DNA of 64,000 nt from JBDRCU01 sp043821485 (GTDB taxonomy: Bacteria > Patescibacteriota > Minisyncoccia > 2-02-FULL-40-12 > IGHO2-01-FULL-4-A). The notes beneath the pieces are model-generated. The model saw only the letters and a program-made list of their open reading frames with translations. It was not told the DNA's origin and ran no database searches. Location of the stretch: contig JBDRCU010000057.1 of NCBI GenBank assembly GCA_043821485.1, positions 21,970-85,969 of the forward strand. Direction: 5' to 3'. Position numbers and translations under genes: made by a program. This document shows, one piece after another, positions 7,664 through 17,081 of this stretch (positions are counted from its first letter, which is position 1; each line of letters starts with the position of its first letter).

Positions 7664-8203
7664 ATGAAAGAAGATATAGATTATAGTGCATATGGAATGG
7701 ATGAAGATGTGGCTATAGGCGAGCCGCAGTTTATCTTTCCTCCTGAATCAGCATCATGGTCAGGTCCGCTTTACTATGTTCGCGGACATAGGCGCAATAC
7801 GATAATTACGGCAATCGTGCTTTTTGCAATTGCTGGTTTAGTTTATATCTTTGACAGCAATCTATTGACTACAGTCGTCATTGCTTTGCTTGGTGTACTT
7901 ATCCTTGTCACCTCTCATAAGAAGGCACCTATTGTTGAATTTGAGGTCTCGAGTGTAGGAGTATCAGTTGATGATAAAGCGTATTTAATTAATGATCTTG
8001 AATCATTTTGGATAGATTATGTTCCAGAACTGGATGTATATGAATTGAGTCTGCAATTGAAGCAATGGCATAAATCTTATGTAAAAATTCCTCTTCAGGC
8101 GCAGGATCCTGTTCAAATTAGGGATATTCTGCTAGAGTTCGTACCCGAAGAAGAACATCATGTAACTCTTGAAGAAAAGCTTCGCCATAAGATTGGGATA
8201 TAG
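7664..8203 (+). CDS. Small membrane protein with two transmembrane segments
   Basis: 179 residues. An acidic N-terminus (about 40 residues) is followed by two hydrophobic segments near residues 46-81 (TIITAIVLFAIAGLVYIF, LLTTVVIALLGVLILVTS), then a C-terminal beta-rich domain with a terminal helix. The architecture resembles small PH-like membrane proteins common in CPR genomes; the specific family is not certain. TAAAAT lies 6 nt before ATG and there is no SD. It is followed at once by tRNA-Arg. Confidence 0.6.
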   Translation: MKEDIDYSAYGMDEDVAIGEPQFIFPPESASWSGPLYYVRGHRRNTIITAIVLFAIAGLVYIFDSNLLTTVVIALLGVLILVTSHKKAPIVEFEVSSVGVSVDDKAYLINDLESFWIDYVPELDVYELSLQLKQWHKSYVKIPLQAQDPVQIRDILLEFVPEEEHHVTLEEKLRHKIGI

Positions 8204-8207
8204 TATT

Positions 8208-8279
8208 GCACCCATAGTTTAACGGATAGAACGCGGACTTGCGGAGTCCGTGATCGAGGTTCGATTCCTCGTGGGTGCA
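8208..8279 (+). tRNA. tRNA-Arg (anticodon GCG)
   Basis: A complete cloverleaf: acceptor GCACCCA/TGGGTGC, D-stem GTTT/GAAC, anticodon stem CGGAC/GTCCG with loop TTGCGGA (anticodon GCG, codon CGC/CGU), T-arm CGAGG-TTCGATT-CCTCG, discriminator A. CCA is not encoded. Most bacteria read CGN with an ACG (inosine) anticodon, so GCG is unusual. Confidence 0.9.
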
Positions 8280-8346
8280 CTAGACTCATTGAACTCATTG
8301 CGATACAGTATTACTAGGTCGTATGTATTTAATTTACTATATTATT

Positions 8347-8595
8347 ATGGCCAAGAAATTAGGAGAGGTGACCCATTGGTATGATAAGCTTGGAGTTGCA
8401 GTACTTAAGCTTACTGCCAATTTGAACAAAGGAGACGCCATTAAAGTCGTACGCGGTGATGCTGAATTTGAAGATACTGTATCTTCAATGCAGGTAGATC
8501 ACGAAGATGTAGAGTCTGCGAAAAAAGGCGATGAAGTGGCTCTTAAGCTTTCACAGAAAGCAAAGCAAGGGTCTGAAATATACCTTTCCGAATAA
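8347..8595 (+). CDS. Translation-factor-like beta-barrel protein (EF-Tu domain-2-like)
   Basis: 82 residues from ATG 8347; an upstream in-frame ATG at 8323 gives an unlikely hydrophobic extension. The pattern KKLGEVTHWYDKLGVAVLKL, then LNKGDAIKVV, FEDTVSSMQVDHEDVESAKKGDEVALKL, matches the small domain-2-like barrel proteins related to elongation factors and U32 peptidase C-termini. A role in translation or RNA modification is inferred. No SD; a TATATT-like box lies just upstream. Confidence 0.6.
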   Translation: MAKKLGEVTHWYDKLGVAVLKLTANLNKGDAIKVVRGDAEFEDTVSSMQVDHEDVESAKKGDEVALKLSQKAKQGSEIYLSE

Positions 8596-8613
8596 TTATT
8601 TAACTAGAATATT

Positions 8614-9291
8614 ATGAAAGTATTATTCATATTGATACTTATTATTGTTGCGCTTACGTTGTGGTTTGGATTCATCAAAGATGATGGCGGAGACGTAGTT
8701 GTTGATGGTATGCATACTGAAACACCCACGCCAGCAGATACCGAAACACCTGATGATATTGCCACGCCTGTGCCTCCGGGTACGCCTTCAGATGACGAGG
8801 ATGATGACCAAGGTGGCGATATAATCTCGGATACATCTGATTGGCAGGTTATTACGAATGAACGCGAAGGGTATGAAGTAAAAATCCACCCATGGTGGTG
8901 GTGGAGCAGATATTATAATGTAGATGACGAGACAGTGAGTATTCTTGGTTTTGATACATCTTCATTGGAAGACAAACCCTATTCTTCTGCGCCAATCCAG
9001 ATACGTACTACAACAGATGAGAGATATTTAGATGATGTTGCACCGCAGTGTCTGAAATCGTACGACAGAGATTATTGTATGTTACTGATTGAATCAAGTG
9101 AAAATATTAAAGTTGATGGTGTCTCTGGAAAACGTTTTCTTAACAGAGGAGATAGTAATGAAGCATGGGGATTGCATAGGGTTGTTGTGGAACATGACGA
9201 TTTGATCTATGAGTTTTCTTTTAATGAATCGGGCGGAGATCACTTGGATATCTTCAACACCATAGTAGATAGTTTTAGATTCTTAGACTAA
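8614..9291 (+). CDS. Membrane-anchored extracytoplasmic protein, PsbP-like domain
   Basis: 225 residues: an N-terminal transmembrane anchor (VLFILILIIVALTLWFGF), a Thr/Pro/Asp-rich linker (residues about 30-75), then a domain starting DWQVITNEREGYEVKIHPWW. A similar opening (DWQTYRNEEFGFEIKYP) occurs in the protein at 24340-25596, so the two share an extracellular domain type. It is 18 nt downstream of the barrel protein. The function is unknown. Confidence 0.65.
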   Translation: MKVLFILILIIVALTLWFGFIKDDGGDVVVDGMHTETPTPADTETPDDIATPVPPGTPSDDEDDDQGGDIISDTSDWQVITNEREGYEVKIHPWWWWSRYYNVDDETVSILGFDTSSLEDKPYSSAPIQIRTTTDERYLDDVAPQCLKSYDRDYCMLLIESSENIKVDGVSGKRFLNRGDSNEAWGLHRVVVEHDDLIYEFSFNESGGDHLDIFNTIVDSFRFLD

Positions 9292-9302
9292 ATTAAGCCA
9301 AA

Positions 9303-9338
9303 TATCATAAAAGCCGCCAGAAGGCGGCTTTTATGATA
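9303..9338. terminator. Bidirectional intrinsic terminator before recG
   Basis: A 16-bp stem (TATCATAAAAGCCGCC / GGCGGCTTTTATGATA) with an AGAA loop. It ends the 8614 gene. Its right arm overlaps the recG -10 (TACAAT, 9337-9342). Confidence 0.9.
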
Positions 9339-9351
9339 CAATAATCCCATA

Positions 9352-11517
9352 ATGATAGACCTCGATTCTTCAATTGATACATTGAGCCGCATTGGGCCTA
9401 AGGCTGTGCCTAAGTTTAAACGTCTTGGGATTGAGACCATACGAGATCTATTATGGCATTTCCCTTCGCGGTATGAGGACTTTAGCCAACTTACTGAAAT
9501 TGCAGATATTACTGATAAAGGGCAGGTGGTGAGTGTGCGTGGAGTAATACGGTCTATCGAGGTAAGTCGTGCGTGGAGACGGCGCATGGTCATCGTGAAT
9601 GCAGAGGTTGAAGACGATACGGGAAGCATTCGAGTTGTGTGGTTCAATCAGCCATATATCGCAGATATGCTGTCTGAAGGCACTGTAGTGAGCCTGTCAG
9701 GCAAGGTGACATTGGATAAGCAGGGACTTTGTCTATCCAGCCCGTCATATGAGAAGGCAACAACCGATCTTAAGCATACAGGCAGACTCGTACCAGTTTA
9801 TCCAGAGACTCAAGGAATCACTTCCAAGTACATACGTTTCCTTCTTAAACCAATCTTAAACTACCTCAAAACAATTCCCGATCCCCTACCAGAGGGCATC
9901 ATTAAAAAGTATAAATTTCCAGAGGCACTTAAGGCACTCCGCGATATCCATTTTCCAGATGAGATAGATGAGAACGAAAAGGCACGCAATAGGTTTGCAT
10001 TTCAGGAGCTTATGCTGTTTCAACTTCGTGCTTTGCTTACCCGTAAAAAGATGCACACTCTCAAGGCTTCGCAGATAAAATTTGATAAAGACCTTGTAGC
10101 TGATTTTGTAAAAAAGCTTCCATTTAAGTTAACAGACGATCAGCGTGTGGCGACTTTTGAGATATTGCAGGATATTGAAAAGACTTATCCAATGAATAGA
10201 TTACTCAATGGTGATGTAGGTGCTGGCAAGACTATCGTTGCCCTTATTGCAGCATATCAGGTGGTTCAAACAGAGCATCAGACAGTACTTATGGCTCCCA
10301 CTGAAATTCTTGCCAAGCAACATTTTAATACGATCATTTCCATTTTGACAGGAGGTTCAAAGAGGACAAAAATACCTAATATTAAGGTCGGATTATTGAC
10401 CGGATCCCATGCTCGACAGTGGCCGACAGATGAGATTACAGAAGAAAAGATTTCCAAAAAGCTCATGCATGAAAAGATCAAAAATGGCGAGTTTGATATT
10501 GTAATTGGCACTCATGCTGTTATCCAAAAGGATGTTGCATTTAAGAGCCTCGGACTGGTTGTAATTGACGAACAGCATAGATTCGGTATTGAACAGCGTA
10601 TGAAATTAGTTAAGACTAAGGGCTTAGTTCCTCACTTGCTATCAATGACTGCTACTCCGATACCCCGCAGTCTGGCACTTACAATATATGGGGATTTGGA
10701 TGTGTCATTAATAAAGCAAAAGCCTCAAGGTAGGCGTGAAATATCTACAAAAGTGATATCGAATAAGAAACGAGATGAAGCTTATAAATCTATAGATAAG
10801 GAAATTGCTTCTGGTCGGCAAGTTTTTGTGATTTGTCCGAGAATTGAGCTATCGAAAGTAAATGGTAGCAGTAATGGCGATGAACTTGATCCTTCTAAGC
10901 CAGTTTCGCAAGCAAAACTTATGTGGGCAGAGGTCAAAGCTGTCACAGATGAATTTGAAAAATTATCTAAAAACATATTCCCCCACCGCAGACTTGCCAT
11001 GCTCCATGGTAAGCTCAAGCCTAAGGAAAAAGAAAAAATCATGAGTGATTTTCGCGACGGAGTATACGATATGCTGGTTTCAACATCCGTAATAGAAGTT
11101 GGGGTTGATGTGCCTAATGCAACAATAATGATGATTGAGTCAGCTGAACGATTCGGTCTTGCCCAGCTTCATCAGTTCAGGGGGCGCGTAGGCAGAGGTG
11201 AACATCAGTCTCACTGTCTGCTTTTTACAAGTTCAGGAAATGGTATTTCAGGTCAAAGACTACGATCAATGGAAAAAATAAGTAGTGGCTTTGAGCTTGC
11301 AGAAATTGACCTTAAGCTCCGTGGTCCGGGTGAGTTTGCAGGTGTTAAACAATCAGGCATGCCTGACTTAACTATGTCATCTTTGGCAAATTTAGAGCTT
11401 ATCAAAAAGACCCGTGCAGAAGCACAGGCATTACTCAAACAAGATCCAACCCTCAAAAAACATCCGTTACTGCTAATCGAACTTTCCAAGATGCAGAGAA
11501 TGGTACACTTTGAATAA
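9352..11517 (+). CDS. recG: ATP-dependent DNA helicase RecG
   Basis: 721 residues. The N-terminal wedge/OB domain (LSRIGPKAVPKFKRLGIETIRDLL; VSVRGVIRSIEV) is followed by Walker A GDVGAGKT, the DEQH box (VVIDEQHRFGIEQR), SMTATPIPRSL and the C-terminal helicase motifs (SVIEVGVDVPNATIM; HQFRGRVGRGEHQSHC). RecG remodels stalled forks and branched DNA. The length is near the usual 680-700. No SD; TACAAT lies 9 nt before ATG. It is convergent with holA, 1 bp apart. Confidence 0.97.
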   Translation: MIDLDSSIDTLSRIGPKAVPKFKRLGIETIRDLLWHFPSRYEDFSQLTEIADITDKGQVVSVRGVIRSIEVSRAWRRRMVIVNAEVEDDTGSIRVVWFNQPYIADMLSEGTVVSLSGKVTLDKQGLCLSSPSYEKATTDLKHTGRLVPVYPETQGITSKYIRFLLKPILNYLKTIPDPLPEGIIKKYKFPEALKALRDIHFPDEIDENEKARNRFAFQELMLFQLRALLTRKKMHTLKASQIKFDKDLVADFVKKLPFKLTDDQRVATFEILQDIEKTYPMNRLLNGDVGAGKTIVALIAAYQVVQTEHQTVLMAPTEILAKQHFNTIISILTGGSKRTKIPNIKVGLLTGSHARQWPTDEITEEKISKKLMHEKIKNGEFDIVIGTHAVIQKDVAFKSLGLVVIDEQHRFGIEQRMKLVKTKGLVPHLLSMTATPIPRSLALTIYGDLDVSLIKQKPQGRREISTKVISNKKRDEAYKSIDKEIASGRQVFVICPRIELSKVNGSSNGDELDPSKPVSQAKLMWAEVKAVTDEFEKLSKNIFPHRRLAMLHGKLKPKEKEKIMSDFRDGVYDMLVSTSVIEVGVDVPNATIMMIESAERFGLAQLHQFRGRVGRGEHQSHCLLFTSSGNGISGQRLRSMEKISSGFELAEIDLKLRGPGEFAGVKQSGMPDLTMSSLANLELIKKTRAEAQALLKQDPTLKKHPLLLIELSKMQRMVHFE

Positions 11518-11518
11518 G

Positions 11519-12511
11519 TTATCCATTGATTGAGAAGATAAATTGATACAAGCCGTCTTTGAGGTCTATCATGCCGTTTTTGGAATTGAGCTCCAGTTCT
11601 TGGAGCTTACAGAAATGTTTTTTGAGGTCATTTAAATCGAAGTTTCGTACTTGTGTTGAAGTCTTTTGGATAACGAATGGGTGTAGTCTGGTTTTGTTGA
11701 TTATTCCTGGTTGAGCTATGCCTTCTGCCATCATGCTTTTGATTTTTAACATATTTCTGAATTGATAGACCAGCATGGAGTGCAGATAATATGGGTCCAT
11801 TCCTTTTTCCAATTGGCTGTAGAGCATCTTGGTTGCTACTCCCCTTTTGCGGGATGCTACGGCATCAGTGAAAGCAAATATATTAGGATTTATTATTGGT
11901 ATAACAAGATTTTCTATGTCTTCAATCGTTGCCTTCTTGTCTTTGTTATTGTGTTTAGAATTTGCAATCTTTGCGAGTTCAGTTGCAATATGCCATGTGC
12001 GATCAGGCTTAGTGTCCTTGGCCATTTTATTTTTATCCTGATTGGTGAGAGAATCTATGAGTTTCTGAGCAACATATCTGTCTATAATCAGCCCCATATT
12101 TAATGCCTCTTTAATAACCCATGAATTAAGACGCGTACCATCCAATGGTTCTATCTCTGTGGCAATAGCCTTCGAAGCAAGGTATTCAAATAGGTCTTTA
12201 TTTTTCTTTTTGAGTTCAGCTTGATTTGAGCTCTCTGTGATTATTAATAAACGATCTTTGTCCTTGTCTACGTCATATTGTTTGAGCAGATCGAGTAATT
12301 TTTTATGTAAAAATCCATTGCGAATTACGAGAATTTCTTTATCTGAAAAGAGTCCTGTTACTTTGATTTTTTCTTCGAGTTTTAGATAATCTTCATTTTC
12401 TTCGAGATTAAGATAGGACGTACCTGTGCCGTCTTTGGCGTGTTTTTTAGCAAGTTCTTTCGCCTTTTGCTTGATGCGATAAGCATCTTTTCCGTAAAGA
12501 AAGATGATCAT
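11519..12511 (-). CDS. holA: DNA polymerase III delta subunit
   Basis: 330 residues. MIIFLYGKDAYRIKQKAKEL at the N-terminus, the delta-type fold with no functional Walker A, and the C-terminal collar region (DPYYLHSMLVYQFRNMLKIK; LKKHFCKLQELELNSKNG) identify HolA. It opens the sliding clamp within the clamp loader. It is the last gene of a minus-strand run tsaE-polA-DUF3048-holA, 7 nt after the DUF3048 gene. Confidence 0.9.
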   Translation of the reverse strand: MIIFLYGKDAYRIKQKAKELAKKHAKDGTGTSYLNLEENEDYLKLEEKIKVTGLFSDKEILVIRNGFLHKKLLDLLKQYDVDKDKDRLLIITESSNQAELKKKNKDLFEYLASKAIATEIEPLDGTRLNSWVIKEALNMGLIIDRYVAQKLIDSLTNQDKNKMAKDTKPDRTWHIATELAKIANSKHNNKDKKATIEDIENLVIPIINPNIFAFTDAVASRKRGVATKMLYSQLEKGMDPYYLHSMLVYQFRNMLKIKSMMAEGIAQPGIINKTRLHPFVIQKTSTQVRNFDLNDLKKHFCKLQELELNSKNGMIDLKDGLYQFIFSING

Positions 12512-12518
12512 TGTGAGA

Positions 12519-13496
12519 TTAGTCTATAACAATCTCTATCCAAATGCTACCATCTGCAAAAATCATTTCATCTCCATTTTCGTCATGGAACATGAGACTG
12601 CCTAAGTGTGATTTCTTTTCCCATCTGCCATTAATAAATTCCCCATTTTTGTAGAGGGTGGCATCTCCTGATCCAATAGTATCTACGCGGATATAGTCTA
12701 CGCTTATCGGCGACCATGAAGTTCTCATTATCATGACATTTGCTACCTCAACTTGTTCATCTGTATTTTTGTCTATTTCTGGCGTTCCTGCACGTATTCT
12801 GCTGTATGCATTAGTTTCTGCGTCATAAGACCATGACACTTCAAAATCATCTGTATATAGCACTGGAGGTTCGAGTGTTCCCTCACTTTCACTTTTTTCG
12901 TATTTGTAATCAATTCTTTCATCTGTTGTGCTATATCCTAAGTCTCGAGCCTTATCTATGAGATTATCATGTGTTGTAAAACCATCATGAGGCATTGGAA
13001 TTCCATCCTTGCGATAGTAAACTGTTCCGTCGTATATCAAGCCATTAACATTATCTGTAACTCCGGCATTGAGCTGTTTAAGAGCTTCTGCCTCTCCTCC
13101 CCAGTGCGCATATATTGCATCAAGTCCCTGAACTAGAGGGATAAAATCCAGCCTTGCTGATCTGATTGATCCAATCTCTTTGGGATGTTCGCATTGATAA
13201 ATTGCCATCATGCGGGTAACTCCTCCTTCTGTCACCGGCATTTCAAAAACAATATCTGCCTGACCGATTCCAGACAACGGACGGGGCTCCGGATCTGAAG
13301 AAAGCATTATGGCAACTGGCCGGCTGGTTGGGTTTTTACAATCTGATGGGGCGAATTTATCAAGCAGGCTGCCGTTATTATTGCCAATTTCAATGGTTTG
13401 CCTTCCGGCATCCGACAGAAGAAATGCAAGTAAAGCCAATGCTATAATGACAAAAATCCAGATATATAGTTTTGTTTTTGATATTCTTAATCTCAT
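12519..13496 (-). CDS. DUF3048 (YerB-like) membrane-anchored protein
   Basis: 325 residues. An N-terminal transmembrane anchor (IWIFVIIALALLAFLL) is followed by the DUF3048 core: RPVAIMLSSDPEPRPLSGIG, ADIVFEMPVTEGGVTRMMAI, IGSIRSARLDFIPL, AIYAHWGGE. YerB-like proteins are extracytoplasmic and of unclear function, implicated in envelope or spore processes in Firmicutes. Its start overlaps the polA stop by 4 nt, so it is translationally coupled to polA. Confidence 0.85.
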   Translation of the reverse strand: MRLRISKTKLYIWIFVIIALALLAFLLSDAGRQTIEIGNNNGSLLDKFAPSDCKNPTSRPVAIMLSSDPEPRPLSGIGQADIVFEMPVTEGGVTRMMAIYQCEHPKEIGSIRSARLDFIPLVQGLDAIYAHWGGEAEALKQLNAGVTDNVNGLIYDGTVYYRKDGIPMPHDGFTTHDNLIDKARDLGYSTTDERIDYKYEKSESEGTLEPPVLYTDDFEVSWSYDAETNAYSRIRAGTPEIDKNTDEQVEVANVMIMRTSWSPISVDYIRVDTIGSGDATLYKNGEFINGRWEKKSHLGSLMFHDENGDEMIFADGSIWIEIVID

Positions 13497-16129
13497 TCTA
13501 ATGGCTTCATTTCTTTCCAGTTAGTGCCTTGTTTAATATCTACGATTAATGGGACATCTAGCTTGTAAACTTTTTCCATTATAGCTTTTATTTCTGGAGC
13601 GACCTTGTTTATAATATCTTTTTGAACTTCAAATACAAGCTCATCATGCACCTGAAGCAGTGTGCGTATTTTATCAGTATTGTATTTCTCTTGGAGGTGT
13701 TTGTATACCTTTATCATGGCAAGCTTAACAATATCTGCTGCAGTGCCTTGTATAGGCATGTTTATTGCCATACGTTCAGCTTGAGCGCGAAGTTGTTGAA
13801 TACCAGAATCAATATTTGGGAAATATCTTCTGTGGCCGAAGATCGTTTCTACATAGCCTTTGCTATAAGCTTGATTCTTCGTATTTTCCATGTATTCTGC
13901 TATGCCTGAAAATTCTGCAAAGTACTTGTCCATAAACTCTCTGGCTTGAGCCTGATCTACTCCTGCAGTACGTGCAAAGCCTCTCACACCCATGCCATAG
14001 AGAATGCCGAAGTTGAGTACCTTGGCCTGTCGTCTGATGTCTTTGGTGACTTGCGATTCTGTAATTCCAAGCACTTCCATAGCAGTTCGCGTATGGATAT
14101 CTTCCCCGTTTTTGAATGCTCTGATCATCTTTTTATCCCCTGCTACATGCGCTGCTATACGCAAATCAATTTGAGAATAATCGAATGAAAGAAGTCTATA
14201 ACCGCGTTCAGGGATGAATGCTTTTCTGAATTCTCTGCCGAGTTCCGTGCGTACTGGGATGTTTTGTAAGTTAGGATCTTTTGAAGAAAACCTTCCAGTT
14301 ACAGTGCCTGTTTGATTGTATGTTGTATGGATTCTTTCATCCTCATCTATCCATTCAGGAAAGGGTTCTATATAGGTTGTTTTCAGTTTCTGGAGCTCTC
14401 TGTATTGTAAAATCGGGTCAATTATTGGATGCTCATCGCGGATTTTTTCTAACTCCGGAGCTGCTGTTGAGAGTGCTCCCCCGCTTGTTTTGCGTACCTT
14501 TGTTTTGAGTTTGAGGTTTTCAAAAAGCACTGATCCAAGCTGTTGAGGAGAATTAATATTAAACTCACTCCCAGCAAGTTTATAGATTCGTCGCTCAAGT
14601 TTGGAGAGCTCGCTTTTTGTGATTGTAAGCAGGTCAGCTAATATTTTGGTATCGATCTTAATGCCATTTAATTCCATGTCAGCAAGTACGGGAATTAAAG
14701 GTAATTCGATTTCTTCAAAGGCTTTTTTTGATGTACTGGACTGGAGTTTTTTGTCCAGATATTTTTTGAGTTGTAATATGCGGATGGGGAATTCTTGGGC
14801 TGATGTATTTGGTGGTATGGATTTGCCAAGTTCGCTTTGGCATAGATCAGACAGTTCATATTTGCCACTGCCGAGGTTTAGCATGTATGCGGCAATCATT
14901 GTATCAAAGAATTTTTTAGGCTGGATTTTTTGTTTTATAAAATGTTTCACGATTTGTTTCACGTCGTGTCCTATTATCGTAATATCAGGGTTATTTAGCA
15001 CTTCTTTGATTGGTTTTGGTATAGGATTATCCAATACAAAACAGCTTTTTCCATCCGAGCATCCATAAAGTTTCTCTTCCTTCTGTTCCATGTGGAACGC
15101 TGCTTCTTTTTGTTTTTTGATGCTGGTTGCTATTTTTTCCGGAGAGTCTTGAGATAAAGGTACTTCAGTCTTTGGTTTATTGAATCCCTTTGACGAAGAT
15201 GACCCCATATCAAGTGTTGCTTGTGTGCCAAGACCGATGTTATCCAGACGTTTCATTAAACTTGAAAATCCATATTGGCGGAATAGATTTTCTATTTCAG
15301 TTCTATTTAGACGTTTTCTCCATTCGCTGTCTTTCATTGAAAATTTAATATCTACATCTGTAACAATAGTGGATAGTTGTTTGGAAAACATTGCCTGATC
15401 CTTATGCTCTCGAAGATTCTCTTGAAGCTTTTCTGAAACCTTGTCCTTTGATATCCCTGTTTTTGATTCAAGTTTTTTGTAGAGATTATCCAATGTCCCA
15501 AATTCCTGTATTAGTGCGGTTGCAGTTTTTTCTCCAATTCCAGGTACTCCGGGGATATTGTCAGACGGATCACCCTTAAGACCCTTGAAGTCATTCATTT
15601 GATCCGGCCTAAGACCATAGCGTGCTTTTACTGCTTTGTCGTCGTAAATGACTGTATCTCCCATTCCCCTCTTCATTGTTAGTATAATTACTTTTGTACC
15701 GTCAACTAATTGAAGCGTATCCAAATCCCCTGTTGCTACAATGATTTGAGTGTCTTTCTCCTTCTTGGCATTTTTAACAATGGTTCCGATTACGTCATCA
15801 GCTTCAAAACCCTGCTTTTCATAGATTGGTATTCCAAATGCTTTAACAATATCTTTGACTATTGGAAGCTGATCATAGAGTTCTTGAGGGGCTTTAACTC
15901 GATGTTCTTTGTATTCGGCAAATTCCTCATGGCGAAAAGTTGGTCCTGCCAGATCAAAGGTTGCAACAATATAGTCAGGATTTAGATCCTTGATTGTCCG
16001 TATTAGTATTGAGCTAAAGCCAAAAGCAGCATTAGTAACCATGCCCGAGGGTCCGGTTAAAGGAGGCAAAGCGTGAAAAGCCCTATGTACCAAGGCATTC
16101 CCGTCAATCAATATTAGTTTCTTCTTCAT
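13493..16129 (-). CDS. polA: DNA polymerase I (5' nuclease and polymerase; proofreading site degenerate)
   Basis: 878 residues. A 5'-nuclease domain (residues 1 to about 290, KKLILIDGNALVHRAFHAL, GFEADDVIGT, LKGDPSDNIPGVPGIG), a middle exonuclease-like domain, and a complete family-A polymerase: motif A DYSQIDLRIAAH, motif B RRQAKVLNFGILYGMG, motif C LQVHDELVFE. At exonuclease motif I, where proofreading enzymes have FDTETD, this protein reads FHMEQK, so the 3'-5' exonuclease is probably inactive. The enzyme fills gaps and removes RNA primers. It overlaps the DUF3048 gene by 4 nt. One parS-like palindrome (15085-15100) lies inside it. Confidence 0.96.
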   Translation of the reverse strand: MKKKLILIDGNALVHRAFHALPPLTGPSGMVTNAAFGFSSILIRTIKDLNPDYIVATFDLAGPTFRHEEFAEYKEHRVKAPQELYDQLPIVKDIVKAFGIPIYEKQGFEADDVIGTIVKNAKKEKDTQIIVATGDLDTLQLVDGTKVIILTMKRGMGDTVIYDDKAVKARYGLRPDQMNDFKGLKGDPSDNIPGVPGIGEKTATALIQEFGTLDNLYKKLESKTGISKDKVSEKLQENLREHKDQAMFSKQLSTIVTDVDIKFSMKDSEWRKRLNRTEIENLFRQYGFSSLMKRLDNIGLGTQATLDMGSSSSKGFNKPKTEVPLSQDSPEKIATSIKKQKEAAFHMEQKEEKLYGCSDGKSCFVLDNPIPKPIKEVLNNPDITIIGHDVKQIVKHFIKQKIQPKKFFDTMIAAYMLNLGSGKYELSDLCQSELGKSIPPNTSAQEFPIRILQLKKYLDKKLQSSTSKKAFEEIELPLIPVLADMELNGIKIDTKILADLLTITKSELSKLERRIYKLAGSEFNINSPQQLGSVLFENLKLKTKVRKTSGGALSTAAPELEKIRDEHPIIDPILQYRELQKLKTTYIEPFPEWIDEDERIHTTYNQTGTVTGRFSSKDPNLQNIPVRTELGREFRKAFIPERGYRLLSFDYSQIDLRIAAHVAGDKKMIRAFKNGEDIHTRTAMEVLGITESQVTKDIRRQAKVLNFGILYGMGVRGFARTAGVDQAQAREFMDKYFAEFSGIAEYMENTKNQAYSKGYVETIFGHRRYFPNIDSGIQQLRAQAERMAINMPIQGTAADIVKLAMIKVYKHLQEKYNTDKIRTLLQVHDELVFEVQKDIINKVAPEIKAIMEKVYKLDVPLIVDIKQGTNWKEMKPLE
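15085..15100. promoter_or_regulatory. parS-like 16-mer inside polA
   Basis: TGTTCCATGTGGAACG matches TGTTCCACGTGGAACA at 14 of 16 positions. It is one of four such sites within about 4 kb. Confidence 0.35.
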
Positions 16130-16153
16130 AGTTCTGCTATCACTTTAACACGG

Positions 16154-16630
16154 TTAGAGACTGATTTGTATATTTCTGGTTGTGATGTCCTTGTGATCGA
16201 TTTTGATGGTTATACTGTTTTTTGGGATGAGCTTGCCTAGCTTCTCTGGCCATTCTATGAGAACGATATTAGAAGGGTCGTTCAGAAATTCTTCGATGTT
16301 TAGAGTCTCGATATCTTCCTTGGTATCCATGCGATAAGCATCAATATGGATTAGCTGTTTAAAGCCGGATTTCTGTTTATCTCTCTCACCTCTTTGTGGA
16401 ACATTATATTGTTTCACAATAACGAATGTTGGGCTAGTGATATGGTTTTGTATACCTAATGCCTTGGCAAAAGCTTTGGCAAATGTAGTTTTACCAGTGC
16501 CAAGATCGCCTTGTAGGCGAATGATTTGGGCCTTAGTACGAGAGGCAGTAGAGTCATCTTTAAGTATCTGTAGTGCTATTTCCTTGACTAATTGATCTAC
16601 CTGCTTAAGATCATATGTTCCATTTTTCAT
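16154..16630 (-). CDS. tsaE: tRNA t6A biosynthesis ATPase TsaE
   Basis: 158 residues. Walker A GDLGTGKTTFAKAFAKALG and HITSPTFVIVKQY, then HIDAYRM and VLIEWPEKLG, are the TsaE/YjeE signature. It supports the TsaBD complex making N6-threonylcarbamoyladenosine in ANN-decoding tRNAs. It is the first gene of the tsaE-polA-DUF3048-holA run (24 nt before polA). No SD is visible. Confidence 0.93.
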   Translation of the reverse strand: MKNGTYDLKQVDQLVKEIALQILKDDSTASRTKAQIIRLQGDLGTGKTTFAKAFAKALGIQNHITSPTFVIVKQYNVPQRGERDKQKSGFKQLIHIDAYRMDTKEDIETLNIEEFLNDPSNIVLIEWPEKLGKLIPKNSITIKIDHKDITTRNIQISL

Positions 16631-16670
16631 ATATTTATCTTAGCATTTTAACGATTTTTTCAAAGGAGGG

Positions 16671-16698
16671 TTGCGAGAAATAATGATAATGATAAAAT
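16671..16698 (+). promoter_or_regulatory. Promoter of the zinc-ribbon island gene
   Basis: TTGCGA (16671-16676), a 16-bp spacer, TAAAAT (16693-16698). The bases before the -35 (GGAGGG) resemble those before the promoters of the islands at 31915 and 43419. Confidence 0.5.
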
Positions 16699-16720
16699 TG
16701 GGATTAAAGGAGAATTCGCC

Positions 16721-17005
16721 ATGGGAGAACAGGGTGAGCCCGGTGGGGGCGAACGTTTAGTCGTTCGCCTTGGGTTGCTGGCTGGTAAGGGTATGGAAGT
16801 TGATAGAGATGATGAGGTGCCGCATGAGGATATCAAGTGTTTCTGCGGATCAAACCTCCAAGTCACCGAAGATGGAACCAAGTGCCCAACCTGTAAAAAG
16901 GAGTCAATTGCAATCGAGTGTCCGGAGTGCACCGTCGAACTCAAGGTCATACAAGGAAAGGCGCAGTGCTCTGCCGGACATTTTCGCATCGACCTCCGGA
17001 AGTGA
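16721..17005 (+). CDS. Island zinc-ribbon protein
   Basis: 94 residues. After a Gly-rich and basic N-terminus come two Cys pairs and more: CFCG at 41-44, CPTC at 57-60, CPEC at 67-70 and a last C-x-x-GH. It should bind one or two zinc ions. There is no recognisable family beyond zinc ribbon; nucleic-acid or protein binding is a guess. A strong SD (AAAGGAG) lies 8 nt before ATG, and the gene is more G+C-rich than tsaE and yraN and has opposite polarity to both. It ends in a terminator conserved with the island at 31915. Confidence 0.65.
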   Translation: MGEQGEPGGGERLVVRLGLLAGKGMEVDRDDEVPHEDIKCFCGSNLQVTEDGTKCPTCKKESIAIECPECTVELKVIQGKAQCSAGHFRIDLRK

Positions 17006-17081
17006 TTTTTCAGAAGTACTAACCATTGGGTGGCCCAGAAGAGACGTATTTAGTATACTGTGGCCGCCCACAACCAAAAGA

